Shown in pieces: positions 1 through 7,728 of a DNA stretch of 20,700 nucleotides (position 1 is the stretch's first letter; every line of letters starts with the position of its first letter). The stretch is from assembly GCA_964346245.1 (NCBI GenBank), contig CAYFUF010000025.1:1-20700 (forward strand), read 5' to 3'. The DNA is from CAYFUF01 sp964346245. GTDB lineage: Bacteria > Bacillota > Clostridia > Tissierellales > Peptoniphilaceae. Below the pieces are notes generated by a model that saw nothing but the letters and a program-made list of their open reading frames with translations, was not told where the DNA came from and ran no database searches. The position numbers and the translations under genes are program-made.

Positions 1-25
1 GCCAGGATCAAACTCTCAATTAAAG
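1..25 (-). rRNA. rrs: 16S ribosomal RNA, 5' end only
   Basis: Read on the minus strand, the first bases give AGAGTTTGATCCTGGC, the universal conserved 5' segment of bacterial 16S rRNA. Only about 25 bases are present and the rest of the rRNA operon lies beyond the left edge. The mature 5' end is estimated by analogy with other Firmicutes, so the boundary at 25 is approximate. Confidence 0.93.
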
Positions 26-144
26 TTTGCGAGTTCAATCTTGACTCTATTATTTAAATTATTGTACTGTTTAGTACATTAAACTCAAAAGTTATTCACG
101 TATTTAGTTTTAAAGGTTCGTGCCGCATTAGGTGCGACTTGATT

Positions 145-173
145 ATCTTATCACCCCTAGGAGCTAATGTCAA
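145..173 (-). promoter_or_regulatory. rRNA operon promoter P2
   Basis: On the minus strand a perfect -35 TTGACA (168-173) is followed after 17 bases by TAAGAT (145-150), which is preceded by TG to give an extended -10. It lies about 120 bases upstream of the 16S start. Together with P1 it forms the tandem promoter pair usual for Bacillus-type rrn operons. Confidence 0.7.
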
Positions 174-237
174 ATAAATCTTTCAATATTTTGAAGATTT
201 CTTTCATTTTCCATTCCTCGTTCGGAGCAACTTAGAT

Positions 238-266
238 AATATAACAAATCCTAAAAGAGCTGTCAA
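238..266 (-). promoter_or_regulatory. rRNA operon promoter P1
   Basis: The minus strand shows TTGACA (261-266), a 17-base spacer and TATATT (238-243). The sequence just upstream (about 267-300) is rich in A tracts like an UP element. This is the strongest promoter in the left part of the window and directs transcription into the 16S gene. The start point is expected near 231. Confidence 0.82.
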
Positions 267-303
267 ACTTTTTTCTACATTTCTTTCATTTATTTTTCTG
301 CGA

Positions 304-347
304 TAGAAAAAAGGGCCTACTTGCTGGTTTATAGCAAGCTGGGCCCT
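304..347 (-). terminator. Rho-independent terminator of the ABC importer operon
   Basis: Two six-base arm pairs (312-317 with 342-347, and 320-325 with 333-338) form a GC-rich hairpin with a small internal loop. On the minus strand it is followed by six T. It separates the amino-acid importer and the DUF2807 remnant from the rRNA promoters. The stretch 350-446 shows nothing recognisable. Confidence 0.82.
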
Positions 348-446
348 CGTTTACTGTCTTAAACTAACCTAACAATAGCTGATATAGGACAACTCGCATA
401 GAAGAAAAGATTTCTATGAATGTTCCCATCTAATCAGAAGACACTC

Positions 447-722
447 TTAATGAATTGGTTCGATAAAACCCATACCCTCAACATTGCGTTCAACCACGGT
501 CGGGTTGCCGGCATATTTGATGCGGCCGACACCTTCTTAGTTTGCTTTTAAGCTATCCTGAGCGTGGACCAAGAGTTCCCCAGCTCCTTGCATGCTAACT
601 GTGACCTCTTTGGCGACTAACTCCTTGGCATAGATATGAGCTCCGCCCTCGACATGTAGATCGAGGATGTCGGTTGTACCGACAAAGTTAATGTCTGCTC
701 CGCCATAAATATCCAGCTTCCT
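447..722 (-). pseudogene. DUF2807 (putative auto-transporter adhesin, head GIN domain) remnant
   Basis: On the minus strand a continuous reading frame gives about 92 codons of repetitive beta-rich sequence (KLDIYGGADINFVG, then LHVEGGAHIYAKEL, MQGAGELLVHA, EGVGRIKYAGNPTVV). This is the glycine-patterned repeat of the DUF2807/GIN-domain beta-helix family. The copy is broken. An in-frame TAA lies at 537-539, a TAG at 723-725 blocks extension upstream, and no start codon precedes the readable part. The final stop is at 447-449. It begins 17 bases after the ABC ATPase stop, so the N-terminal half of the parent protein is missing. The family is usually about 200 residues or more and surface-associated, with no settled function. 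I see it as a degraded C-terminal fragment; the family call rests on pattern recognition. Confidence 0.68.
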
Positions 723-739
723 CTATTGATAGCGTTCTA

Positions 740-1480
740 TTAAAGGTTCTGTGTCAAACCAAGAAATTGTTTCACCTTCTCATTTTGGGTCTCGATAAAG
801 ATTTCCTTGGGTGTGCCGATTGCTTCCAAGATGCCTCCTTGCATAAAAGCAACTCTGCTGGAGACGTCCCGAGCAAAATTCATCTCGTGAGTAACGACAA
901 CCATAGTCATCCGCTCGTTAGCTAAGTCTCGCATAACGCCCAAAACCTCTGCTACCATCTCGGGATCGAGAGCTGATGTAGGTTCATCAAACAGGAGGAC
1001 TTCAGGGTCCATGGCCAAAGCCCTTGCTATTGCTACCCTTTGCTTTTGACCACCGGAGATTTGGGCGGGCTTGGCGTTGAGGAAAGCCCCCATACCCACC
1101 TGGTTAAGGACGTGGATTGCCTTCTCTTTAGCTTCCTTTTCGCTGCGATGGAGGACCTGTTGTTGGCCCAGCATGCAGTTTTGTAGGACGGTCAAATTAT
1201 TAAAGAGGTTAAACTGCTGGAATACCATGCCCACCTTAGATCGGTAGACTCTTTGGTTAAAGCCTTCTTTAAAAATGGAGTCTCCTTCGAAAAGAATATC
1301 TCCCCCATTCGATTCTTCCAACAAGTTGATGCAGCGCAGGAGGGTTGACTTACCTGAGCCAGAAGGCCCAATGATGGAAATTACTTCGTTTTTGTCCACT
1401 TCTAGGTTGATGTCACGAAGGACTTCCACATCGCCAAAGCTCTTGGCAAGATGATTGATCTCTATGATTGGTGTTTTCAA
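740..1480 (-). CDS. Polar amino-acid ABC transporter, ATP-binding protein
   Basis: Cytoplasmic ATPase of an amino-acid importer (GlnQ/HisP/ArtP class), 246 residues, the normal family length. Walker A is GPSGSGKS (38-45), the Q-loop lies at QQF (88-90), the signature is ISGGQ (141-145), Walker B is VLLFDE (161-166) and the switch histidine is H198. The start is TTG at 1478-1480, chosen because AGGAGG lies eight bases upstream and no closer start exists. That ribosome binding site overlaps the stop of the upstream permease gene, leaving a one-base gap, so the two are translationally coupled. The ATPase pairs with the SBP-permease fusion just upstream to make a complete importer from two genes. 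The amino acid transported cannot be told from sequence alone. Confidence 0.95.
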   Translation of the reverse strand: MKTPIIEINHLAKSFGDVEVLRDINLEVDKNEVISIIGPSGSGKSTLLRCINLLEESNGGDILFEGDSIFKEGFNQRVYRSKVGMVFQQFNLFNNLTVLQNCMLGQQQVLHRSEKEAKEKAIHVLNQVGMGAFLNAKPAQISGGQKQRVAIARALAMDPEVLLFDEPTSALDPEMVAEVLGVMRDLANERMTMVVVTHEMNFARDVSSRVAFMQGGILEAIGTPKEIFIETQNEKVKQFLGLTQNL

Positions 1481-1481
1481 C

Positions 1482-3092
1482 TTAGTTGCCTCCTTGCTGT
1501 AGCTGGTGGTCAGACGAGCTGACCAAGGTAAATGGCTTTAACTGACCTGACCTCTTGCCCCACCAGTTAATTACCCGGGTTGTCGCAAAGGTAAGAACAA
1601 AGTAGATGAGGGCGGTGACCAGGTAAGTGTGGAAGATTTGGAAAGTCGTTCCCGCCACTGACCGAGTAATAAAGAAGAGCTCTGTCACGGAGATAACGTT
1701 AAGGACGGAAGTATCCTTGATGTTTGTGACGAATTCGTTGGCGACGGAGGGTAGGATTGCCTTGATTGATTGAGGCAAAATGACATGGCGCATACTTTGG
1801 CCGTGAGTCAAGCCGATTGCCTTACAGGCTTCCAGCTGTCCTTCATCAACGGAGTCAATTCCGCCGCGAATGACCTCAGATAGGTAAGCTCCTGTATTGA
1901 TGGAGACGATGAGAATCGCCGCCAAAAATGGGCTCATATCAATATTAAAGAAAAGCTTGCTTCCATAGTAGATCAGGACCGCTTGGACCATCATTGGCGT
2001 CCCACGGAATACCTCCACATAGATGGTCAACAGAATCTGTAGAAACTTGATGAAGAAGTTGCGAACGGGCCCTCCGCTCTTCTTATCCGTAGGGATAGTC
2101 CGGATGATCTCGACAATCAGTCCAATGATAAAGCCAATAATAGTGGACAGGATGGCGATAATCATCGTCATCAGCGCTCCTCTGAAAAAGAGTGGACTAT
2201 ACTCTTGCGCGATGTGGGCCATAGTCTCGAAGAAACCCATTTCCTCTGCATCTCCAGTTTGGAAGTCGATCATCTGGATCATTGCCTGTTGCCGCTCTTC
2301 CTCTGGGATGCTGTCTAAAATGCGGTCCATCTCCGTGGTTAAGGGAGACCCCTTCCTCACTCCGATCGCAACCGTAGTGTCCTCGCTGCTCGTTTCAAAA
2401 CCGCCTCCCTCTTCAAAGCGGACAAAAGTAAGCTGGGGATTGGCCGCAACAGCTGCTAGCGCAGCTGGACCTTCGGCGACAAAGCCATCTATCTTGTCCG
2501 CAGATAAAGCGGAGATTAGTGTGGGATAATCCGGTAGGGCAGTATCTTTGTTCACGCCCTCGATCTGGTCAATAACGTTGTAGTTTAAGGTATTCAATTG
2601 GCCAGAAATTCTTGCCCCTGAAAAATCTGCCAGCTTTGTAGCATTCAAGTAGCTGGAATCATTGGTCACCACGATGACTAAATCCGTCGTGTAATAGGGT
2701 CCGCTGAAGTCGATTTGCTCCTTTCGCTCAGCGGTTGGGCTCATGCCTGCGATGATGGCGTCAATCTTTCCCGACTGGAGGGCTGGTACTAGACCGTCCC
2801 ACTCAATCTTTTGGACCTCTAGTTCCAGACCCATACCGTCCGCAATTCTTTTGGCCATCCAAACGTCATAACCGTTGACAAACTCTCCTGGCGAGTTGGC
2901 AATAGCTACCCCACCATCAGCGTCATCCGTTTGGGACCAGTTAAAGGGAGCGCTATTGGCTTCCAGCCCGATGCGCAGCACGCCAGGCGTCTCTGTTGCA
3001 CTTTCACCTACAGCATAGGTCGTCGTTTGCCCAGCTAGTGTGAAGACCAACACTAAGGTTAGCAGTAGTATGTAAATCCTGTTTTTTCTCAT
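1482..3092 (-). CDS. Amino-acid ABC transporter, fused substrate-binding protein and permease
   Basis: A 536-residue membrane protein. An N-terminal hydrophobic signal segment (about 6-28, no lipobox cysteine) leads into an SBP_bac_3 domain (about 37-275) with the family hallmarks GYDVWMAKRIA, IDFSGPYY and IDGFVAEGP. A BPD_transp_1 permease (about 300-515) follows, with several membrane segments and the EAA motif EACKAIG...ILPQ (421-441) that docks on the ATPase. Such fusions (GlnPH type) are common in Gram-positive bacteria and tether the receptor to the pore. The ATG at 3090-3092 has GAGAGG about eight bases upstream. The ATPase gene follows directly. Only one binding domain is present, whereas some homologues carry two. 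Substrate is likely a polar amino acid such as glutamine, but this is inference. Confidence 0.94.
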   Translation of the reverse strand: MRKNRIYILLLTLVLVFTLAGQTTTYAVGESATETPGVLRIGLEANSAPFNWSQTDDADGGVAIANSPGEFVNGYDVWMAKRIADGMGLELEVQKIEWDGLVPALQSGKIDAIIAGMSPTAERKEQIDFSGPYYTTDLVIVVTNDSSYLNATKLADFSGARISGQLNTLNYNVIDQIEGVNKDTALPDYPTLISALSADKIDGFVAEGPAALAAVAANPQLTFVRFEEGGGFETSSEDTTVAIGVRKGSPLTTEMDRILDSIPEEERQQAMIQMIDFQTGDAEEMGFFETMAHIAQEYSPLFFRGALMTMIIAILSTIIGFIIGLIVEIIRTIPTDKKSGGPVRNFFIKFLQILLTIYVEVFRGTPMMVQAVLIYYGSKLFFNIDMSPFLAAILIVSINTGAYLSEVIRGGIDSVDEGQLEACKAIGLTHGQSMRHVILPQSIKAILPSVANEFVTNIKDTSVLNVISVTELFFITRSVAGTTFQIFHTYLVTALIYFVLTFATTRVINWWGKRSGQLKPFTLVSSSDHQLQQGGN

Positions 3093-3120
3093 TTGTTTTT
3101 CCTCTCTTTTATCCTCTATA

Positions 3121-3150
3121 GAAAAGAAAGGCGCCTAAGTAGGCGCCTAG
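3121..3150 (-). terminator. Probable terminator after the LCP gene
   Basis: A perfect seven-base inverted repeat, AGGCGCC (3129-3135) and GGCGCCT (3142-3148), is followed on the minus strand by TTCTTTTC. It lies between the LCP-family gene and the importer operon, so it should end the LCP transcript. The T tract is interrupted, so termination may be partial. I found no convincing importer promoter between it and 3092. Confidence 0.6.
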
Positions 3151-3209
3151 TCAGGTGCTTGACGTAGCGCTTAGCAACTAATCTGCATGGCAAGACGCAG
3201 AAGCGAGAC

Positions 3210-4097
3210 CTATTTCATGATGTAAGGCTGAAAAAGTGTATTGACTAAATCCAGTACGGCGTCACTGTCTGGAATATAGTAGCTGATTCCGTCTACATAG
3301 TCTCCATAGCCCGGCAGGATGTGCCAATCGATATTACCAAAATCCATCCGGCCGATAGTTAGTATCTGAGACAAGTAGCCTAGAGCCCGGATATTGGTTA
3401 CGGCATTCTGGATGAAGGCGTGCAGGATAAATGGGTAACGGAGGAAGTTGCCAGGGGACAAAATCTGCTTCATTGCTTCCTTGAGGAAAGCTTGCTGAGC
3501 CCTGACTCTGCCGATATCTCCCTCAAGATAGGAGCTTCTGTGGCGCAGATAAGCCAAAGAGCTCTGCCCATCTAAGACGTGGTCGCCCGATTCAAAATCT
3601 TCTTCTGGCTGTATATTTAGGTCTTCTGGAATAGTGTAGCGAACACCTCCCCCAGCGTCAATCATTGCCTTAACTGTCTCGTAGTCGATGACCATATAGT
3701 GGTCAATATCCATCCCCAAGAAACTCCTCAAGCTTTCCATTGTCAACTGGATGCCACCATAAGCGTAAGCATGGTTGATTTTGTCTAAAGCCCCATTCAC
3801 GTAAACCCGCGTATCTCGAGGGATGGATAGGGCGGTAATCTTTTCCGTATCGAACTGAAAGCGGAAGAGCATAATCGTGTCCGTCCGGTGAGGCGTATCA
3901 TCTAAAGTATCATCGACACCGACCAAAAGCACCAATAGCTCGTTGTTTGGATCCATAATGACATTTCCCTCTTCTGCATGAGGAACGGGTAGGTCATCTT
4001 TCTGCCTATCCCAAAGGGCGAGGTATATGGTAAGCGTGACAACTAGGATTAAGAGTATGCCCGCTAGCGTCACTAGTATGTTGCGTAATAGTTTCAT
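3210..4097 (-). CDS. LytR-CpsA-Psr (LCP) family protein, probable wall-polymer ligase
   Basis: LCP proteins sit in the membrane with an extracellular domain and transfer wall teichoic acids or related polymers from lipid carriers to peptidoglycan. Numbering here is from an upstream in-frame TTG at 4128-4130, which adds 11 residues. There is one membrane segment (about 15-39), then the LCP core: VGVDD (70-74), HRTDT (R82, D84), IPRDT (R105, D106), KINHAYAYGG (117-126) and the arginine-rich LRHR...GDIGRVRAQQ (195-213). These are the conserved charged residues that bind the pyrophosphate-lipid substrate. I prefer the ATG at 4095-4097 because an extended -10 at 4136-4144 would place transcription initiation almost on the TTG. 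The ribosome site for either start is poorly spaced. Length (295 residues) is normal for a short LCP protein. It lies downstream of whiA, possibly with its own promoter. Confidence 0.9.
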   Translation of the reverse strand: MKLLRNILVTLAGILLILVVTLTIYLALWDRQKDDLPVPHAEEGNVIMDPNNELLVLLVGVDDTLDDTPHRTDTIMLFRFQFDTEKITALSIPRDTRVYVNGALDKINHAYAYGGIQLTMESLRSFLGMDIDHYMVIDYETVKAMIDAGGGVRYTIPEDLNIQPEEDFESGDHVLDGQSSLAYLRHRSSYLEGDIGRVRAQQAFLKEAMKQILSPGNFLRYPFILHAFIQNAVTNIRALGYLSQILTIGRMDFGNIDWHILPGYGDYVDGISYYIPDSDAVLDLVNTLFQPYIMK

Positions 4098-4135
4098 TTT
4101 GTTTTTCGCTTGTTCCTTTCTTACTACCAACTTCT

Positions 4136-4144
4136 CTTATAGCA
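4136..4144 (-). promoter_or_regulatory. Possible extended -10 promoter for the LCP gene
   Basis: The minus strand reads TGCTATAAG, an extended -10 with five of six -10 matches. No good -35 is present, which is tolerated by extended -10 promoters. Transcription would begin near 4129, supporting the internal ATG start of the LCP gene. It sits in the 48-base gap after whiA. Confidence 0.4.
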
Positions 4145-4178
4145 CAAAAGCGGCTTTGGAATATGTAGTAACCATAAA

Positions 4179-5129
4179 TTATTTATTAAGCTTACGCCCA
4201 GCTAGGTCTTCCGCGAAACTAGCAATCTTTCTCAGTCTGTGGCTAACCCCGGACTTGCTCAAGGGTGGGTCCATGAGCTCGCCTAAACTTCTCAAGTTGG
4301 CTTGGGGATTACTCAAGCGGGCTTGGGCAACATCGATTAGAGAGTCCGGTAGCTGCTCTAAGCCACCGTTATCCTCAATATAGCGAATTGCCTTAATCTG
4401 CTTGAAAGAGGCGTCCAACTGCTTATCCATATTAGCGGTTTCCGCATTGACCTTCCGGTTGATATCGTTACGTAGGTCCTTCATTGCCTTAGCATCCTCG
4501 AGTTTCAGCATCGCTTGAGGAGCGCCAATGTAGACTAAAATATTAGAAATCATTTCTGAATCCTTGATATAGAGCAGGGGCATATCTCTGCGCAAACCAA
4601 CCTTTGCCTCGATATCCGCCTCCTCCATGAGGGCAAGTAAAAGCTCTATATCCTCATTGCTCGGAACCACGATCTCAAAGTGGTAAGCCTTGACAGGATT
4701 AGTAACCGATCCGCCGCCTAAGAATGCGCCCCGTAAATAGGTCTTGGCATTGTCCTCGGATTTGAGCCTGCTTAAAATGCGGTCAACACTTTCTGTGTAA
4801 CTGCCTAGGGCGTTATAACCGCTCTCCTCAAAGAAGAGGTCCAAGGCTTTACCGGTGAAGATAGCTGAGTAGACAGGGGCCTGTTTCAGCTGCTCATTTT
4901 GTTGTGTCAACATGTCGAGCTCTTCTTGGTAGAGGTAGTCGATCATTCGGATAACCCGTAAGATGACCTCTTTGCTCTCTGAAAAAAAGCGCAATTGGAC
5001 TTGCCCTTGATTCCGTACTAGCACATTAGCATTCATACGGGCAATAGCAGATAGTTCCAACAGCGCTTCAATCTTCGAATTAAATTTTAAAGAACATAAT
5101 TCCTTCTTGGTATCGGCTGAAAATGACAT
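4179..5129 (-). CDS. whiA: WhiA, DNA-binding sporulation/cell-division regulator
   Basis: WhiA has a degenerate LAGLIDADG homing-endonuclease fold fused to a C-terminal helix-turn-helix. In Bacillus it influences cell division and chromosome segregation, in Streptomyces it is a sporulation regulator. The conserved TYLRGAFLGGGSV lies at about 132-144 and the HTH at about 281-304 (LRSLGELM...SGVSHRLRKI), numbered from an upstream GTG at 5133-5135. I chose the ATG at 5127-5129 because it gives the canonical N-terminus MSFSADTKKEL and 316 residues, the usual length. The GTG two codons earlier, which overlaps the Nudix stop in GTGA and has AGAGGA eight bases upstream, is a real alternative. It is the last gene of murB-rapZ-Nudix-whiA. 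The usual upstream partner yvcK is missing here. Confidence 0.95.
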   Translation of the reverse strand: MSFSADTKKELCSLKFNSKIEALLELSAIARMNANVLVRNQGQVQLRFFSESKEVILRVIRMIDYLYQEELDMLTQQNEQLKQAPVYSAIFTGKALDLFFEESGYNALGSYTESVDRILSRLKSEDNAKTYLRGAFLGGGSVTNPVKAYHFEIVVPSNEDIELLLALMEEADIEAKVGLRRDMPLLYIKDSEMISNILVYIGAPQAMLKLEDAKAMKDLRNDINRKVNAETANMDKQLDASFKQIKAIRYIEDNGGLEQLPDSLIDVAQARLSNPQANLRSLGELMDPPLSKSGVSHRLRKIASFAEDLAGRKLNK

Positions 5130-5131
5130 CT

Positions 5132-5542
5132 TCACTCACCATTTCCTCTACTTAACTCGTAAGCACTTCTGACCATGTTTCTTTCCGAATCATGGCGCAA
5201 AACACGGACTGCCTTGGCATAGGGTAAGTAGGCAACTTCACAAAAACCCTCTTCCCGCTGGGCTCTAAGGTCTCCCTCTTGCCCTTTCATATAGTAGTAG
5301 TGAACCGTCTTCTGGACAAAGTCCCCTTCCCTGTTCCTATAATTATACTTCACAAAACCAATTCGTCGAATGATTTCGCAACGGACACCAGTTTCCTCCT
5401 GAACTTCTCGCAGAGCAGCTTCTTCCTTACTCTCGCCACTCTCCAGGCGACCTTTGGGGAGGACCCAGTCTCCACTAAATTTTTTCAATAGTAAAATATT
5501 TGCGCCGTTGATGACAACGCCGCCCGCGCTGATTTCTTGCAA
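5132..5542 (-). CDS. Nudix hydrolase
   Basis: A 136-residue single-domain Nudix protein. The Nudix box is complete: G31, E37, R45-E46, E49-E50 and G52 fit GX5EX7REUXEEXGU, so metal-dependent hydrolysis of a nucleoside diphosphate linked to another moiety is expected. The substrate cannot be read from sequence. The start is TTG at 5540-5542 with AGGAGG five bases upstream. The stop overlaps or touches whiA, so the two are coupled. In Bacillus subtilis a Nudix gene (yvcI) lies upstream of the rapZ homologue yvcJ. Here the Nudix gene lies between rapZ and whiA, exactly where yvcK is expected. Whether it is a yvcI orthologue is open. Confidence 0.93.
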   Translation of the reverse strand: MQEISAGGVVINGANILLLKKFSGDWVLPKGRLESGESKEEAALREVQEETGVRCEIIRRIGFVKYNYRNREGDFVQKTVHYYYMKGQEGDLRAQREEGFCEVAYLPYAKAVRVLRHDSERNMVRSAYELSRGNGE

Positions 5543-5611
5543 AGTGTCCTCCTTTCTTTAATCGCTAACAGTAAATGTCCTTTTCATTGTCTATACAGAA
5601 TGCGTTGATTT

Positions 5612-6472
5612 TTAACTCCAGCGGGCCTTATCCCGGTGGTGTACAATGATGGCTTCTGAACTTGTCTCCAAGCGTTTGCTAAGTTCTTCCGCTATGGCGA
5701 CAGACCGGTGCTTGCCACCAGTACATCCGATAGCAATAACGAGCATCCGCTTACCTTCCTTAATATAGAAAGGAAGAAGGTATTCAATCAGATCCACAAG
5801 TTTATCAACGAAGATTTTTGTCTCTGGAAACTGGAATACGTACTCTTTAACCTGATCATCAAGGCCGCTCAGGGATTTAAGCTCTTCAATATAAAAGGGG
5901 TTAGGAATAAATCTCGCATCAAATACCAAATCAGCATCCAATTGGATACCATTCTTGTAACCAAAAGAGGAAATGGAAATAAGAAAATTTTTCTCATCAC
6001 TTCCCTTAAAATATAGGGAGTCAACGGCTTCCTTTAGCTGTCCCAAGTTGAATTTAGAGGTGTCGAGAACGAAGTCTGCTATCTCCTTAATCGGCTCCAA
6101 AATCTTCTTTTCACGGATAATTCCATCAAAAATGTTTCCTGCCTTATCTAAGGGATGGGGCCGCCGAAGTTCTTTATATCTGCGGACTAATGTTTCATCG
6201 CTGGCTTCCAAGAAGAGGATTGACACATCGATCTTCTGCTCTTCTAGCGTTTCAATAGCTGACCGTAAGGAGGCAAGGAAAGACCCTCCTCTGATATCGA
6301 CACCAATTGCTACCTTATTGATTTCCTCATTTGATTTTTGAGCAAGCTCAACAAAATTAGACATAATCTGTGGAGGTAGGTTATCCATGACATAGTAATC
6401 TAAATCTTCAAATATATTGAGAACGGAACTCTTCCCTGCCCCACTCTGCCCGGTGATGATAACAAACTTCAT
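5612..6472 (-). CDS. rapZ: RapZ/YvcJ family nucleotide-binding protein
   Basis: A cytoplasmic ATP/GTP-binding protein of 286 residues, the normal length. The N-terminal P-loop is GQSGAGKS (8-15), followed by MDNLPP (29-34). The C-terminal RapZ domain carries GCTGGKHRSV (249-258) and HHRDKARW near the end. In E. coli RapZ steers decay of a small RNA controlling glucosamine-6-phosphate synthase. In Bacillus YvcJ binds and hydrolyses nucleotides, and its exact role is less clear. The ATG at 6470-6472 has AAGGAG six bases upstream. The gene follows murB by 85 bases and precedes the Nudix gene by 69. The grouping with murB fits a link to amino-sugar and cell-wall precursor supply, though that is inference. 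Confidence 0.96.
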   Translation of the reverse strand: MKFVIITGQSGAGKSSVLNIFEDLDYYVMDNLPPQIMSNFVELAQKSNEEINKVAIGVDIRGGSFLASLRSAIETLEEQKIDVSILFLEASDETLVRRYKELRRPHPLDKAGNIFDGIIREKKILEPIKEIADFVLDTSKFNLGQLKEAVDSLYFKGSDEKNFLISISSFGYKNGIQLDADLVFDARFIPNPFYIEELKSLSGLDDQVKEYVFQFPETKIFVDKLVDLIEYLLPFYIKEGKRMLVIAIGCTGGKHRSVAIAEELSKRLETSSEAIIVHHRDKARWS

Positions 6473-6527
6473 TGAGCGCTCCTTCCTAGCTGTTTTTGTT
6501 TATTGGCTTATTGCACGTTTCGCCTTG

Positions 6528-6540
6528 AATAATCATTATT
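6528..6540. promoter_or_regulatory. AT-rich palindrome between murB and rapZ
   Basis: AATAATCATTATT is a perfect inverted repeat of two six-base arms about one base. It resembles the 7-1-7 Fur/PerR operator pattern of Firmicutes (about 11 of 14 positions by eye). No clear promoter accompanies it, so this is only a candidate operator. Confidence 0.25.
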
Positions 6541-6557
6541 ACACTTACCTAATCCTG

Positions 6558-7472
6558 CTACTTGTCTTCTCCAATAATCCGCACCTCTGGCTCTAAGCTG
6601 ATTTGGAATTGGTCCTTAACCTGTTCTTGCACGTATTCAATTAACTCTATCATATCATTAGCCGAAGCGTTATCTGCATTAATTAAGAATCCACAATGTT
6701 TTTCCGAAACCTGAGCACCCTTATGCTTATAACCCCGTAAACCAGCATCATCGATGAGTTTGGACGCATATCCTCCAACTGGTCGCTTAAAGGTAGACCC
6801 TCCAGACCTCTTATCCAACGGTTGCTTGCTTGTCCTTCGGTGGGTGAAGTCATCATACTTCATCTTGATTTCATCGGGGTTTCCAGGCTGCAATTTGAAG
6901 ACAACTTCCAAGACGATCATACCTTCTCTTTGCAATCTGGAGTCACGATAAGAGAACTCACACTCTTCATTGGTCAAGGTAAGAACCTGATTATCCTTAT
7001 CTACCGCCCTAACCGTATAGACGCTATCTTTCATCTCGCCACCATAGGCCCCAGCGTTCATAATAACACCACCGCCTACCGTTCCTGGTATGCCAGAAAT
7101 CTCCTCCAGGCCTGTCAGGTTAGCACGAAAGCTGAGCTTCGCTATCTGCGCTAAGGTAGCTCCTGACTCGGCGGTCACAAATTCTTTATCGACAATGCGG
7201 TCTGAATATTGCTTGCCCAACTTGATGACAGCACCCGGCAGACCTCCATCTTTAATTAGTAAATTAGAGCCGTTACCAATAACGTAAAAAGGAATCTCCT
7301 CCGCCCTCAAGTAACGGATGGCACGCAATATCTCTTTTTCTGAAGTAGGTTCAATGAGAATATCACAAGGTCCACCGATATGAAAAGTTGTATGTCCGGC
7401 TAAAGGCTCATCTAAAGTCGTTAGTCCATAAGCACCGGTAGTCAATTCATCGATTTGCTGCTTAGTTAGCAT
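6558..7472 (-). CDS. murB: UDP-N-acetylenolpyruvoylglucosamine reductase
   Basis: MurB reduces UDP-GlcNAc-enolpyruvate to UDP-MurNAc with NADPH and FAD, the second committed step of peptidoglycan precursor synthesis. The FAD-binding region has TTFHIGGP, VIGNGSNLLI, and ISGIPGTVGGGVIMNAGAYG. The substrate region has the catalytic serine in KRSGGSTFKRP and the acidic EPEVRIIG near the C-terminus. An upstream in-frame ATG at 7491-7493 would add seven residues that only translate the ribosome binding site AGAGGAGG. I therefore choose the ATG at 7470-7472 (304 residues). It heads the murB-rapZ-Nudix-whiA run. No convincing promoter was found in 7494-7672, which otherwise holds a 14-base palindrome and the nifJ terminator. 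Confidence 0.96.
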   Translation of the reverse strand: MLTKQQIDELTTGAYGLTTLDEPLAGHTTFHIGGPCDILIEPTSEKEILRAIRYLRAEEIPFYVIGNGSNLLIKDGGLPGAVIKLGKQYSDRIVDKEFVTAESGATLAQIAKLSFRANLTGLEEISGIPGTVGGGVIMNAGAYGGEMKDSVYTVRAVDKDNQVLTLTNEECEFSYRDSRLQREGMIVLEVVFKLQPGNPDEIKMKYDDFTHRRTSKQPLDKRSGGSTFKRPVGGYASKLIDDAGLRGYKHKGAQVSEKHCGFLINADNASANDMIELIEYVQEQVKDQFQISLEPEVRIIGEDK

Positions 7473-7644
7473 TTTTCTTCCTCCTCTGTGCATGTTTCCA
7501 TTATTCTTACATACCCCTTTCCCGAGGACCTACGACAAGTAAATGACTTTCGAAATGGCTGTAACAGGAAGCCGTTTGGAATCTAAAGTCGAGTCTTCAT
7601 CCCAGCAACTAGATACCTATGCTAGATTCTCTTGGCCTAGCACG

Positions 7645-7658
7645 TGCCAAGCTTGGCA
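7645..7658. repeat. Perfect 14-base palindrome upstream of murB
   Basis: TGCCAAGCTTGGCA is fully self-complementary with no loop, about 170 bases upstream of murB and downstream of the nifJ terminator. It has no T tract and so is not a terminator. It could be an operator or simply remnant DNA. Confidence 0.35.
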
Positions 7659-7672
7659 AGGGAAGCAAGGCA

Positions 7673-7705
7673 CAAAAAAAAGAGCTACCGAAGTAGCTCT
7701 TTTTT
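7673..7705 (-). terminator. Terminator of the pyruvate:ferredoxin oxidoreductase gene
   Basis: A 12-base perfect stem (7677-7688 with 7693-7704) around the tetraloop CGAA, with the GC part GAGCTAC/GTAGCTC, is flanked by runs of A and T on both sides. It lies 24 bases after the nifJ stop and could work in both directions. Confidence 0.92.
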
Positions 7706-7728
7706 ATTCATTCAAGTGATCTCTTGGA

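Noticed and set aside
2023..2529. 168-codon plus-strand open frame
   Set aside because: Antisense to the SBP-permease fusion, with low-complexity serine/isoleucine content and no ribosome site.
7494..7640. murB promoter
   Set aside because: Several partial hexamers exist but none pairs well at 16-18 bases, so none is reported.
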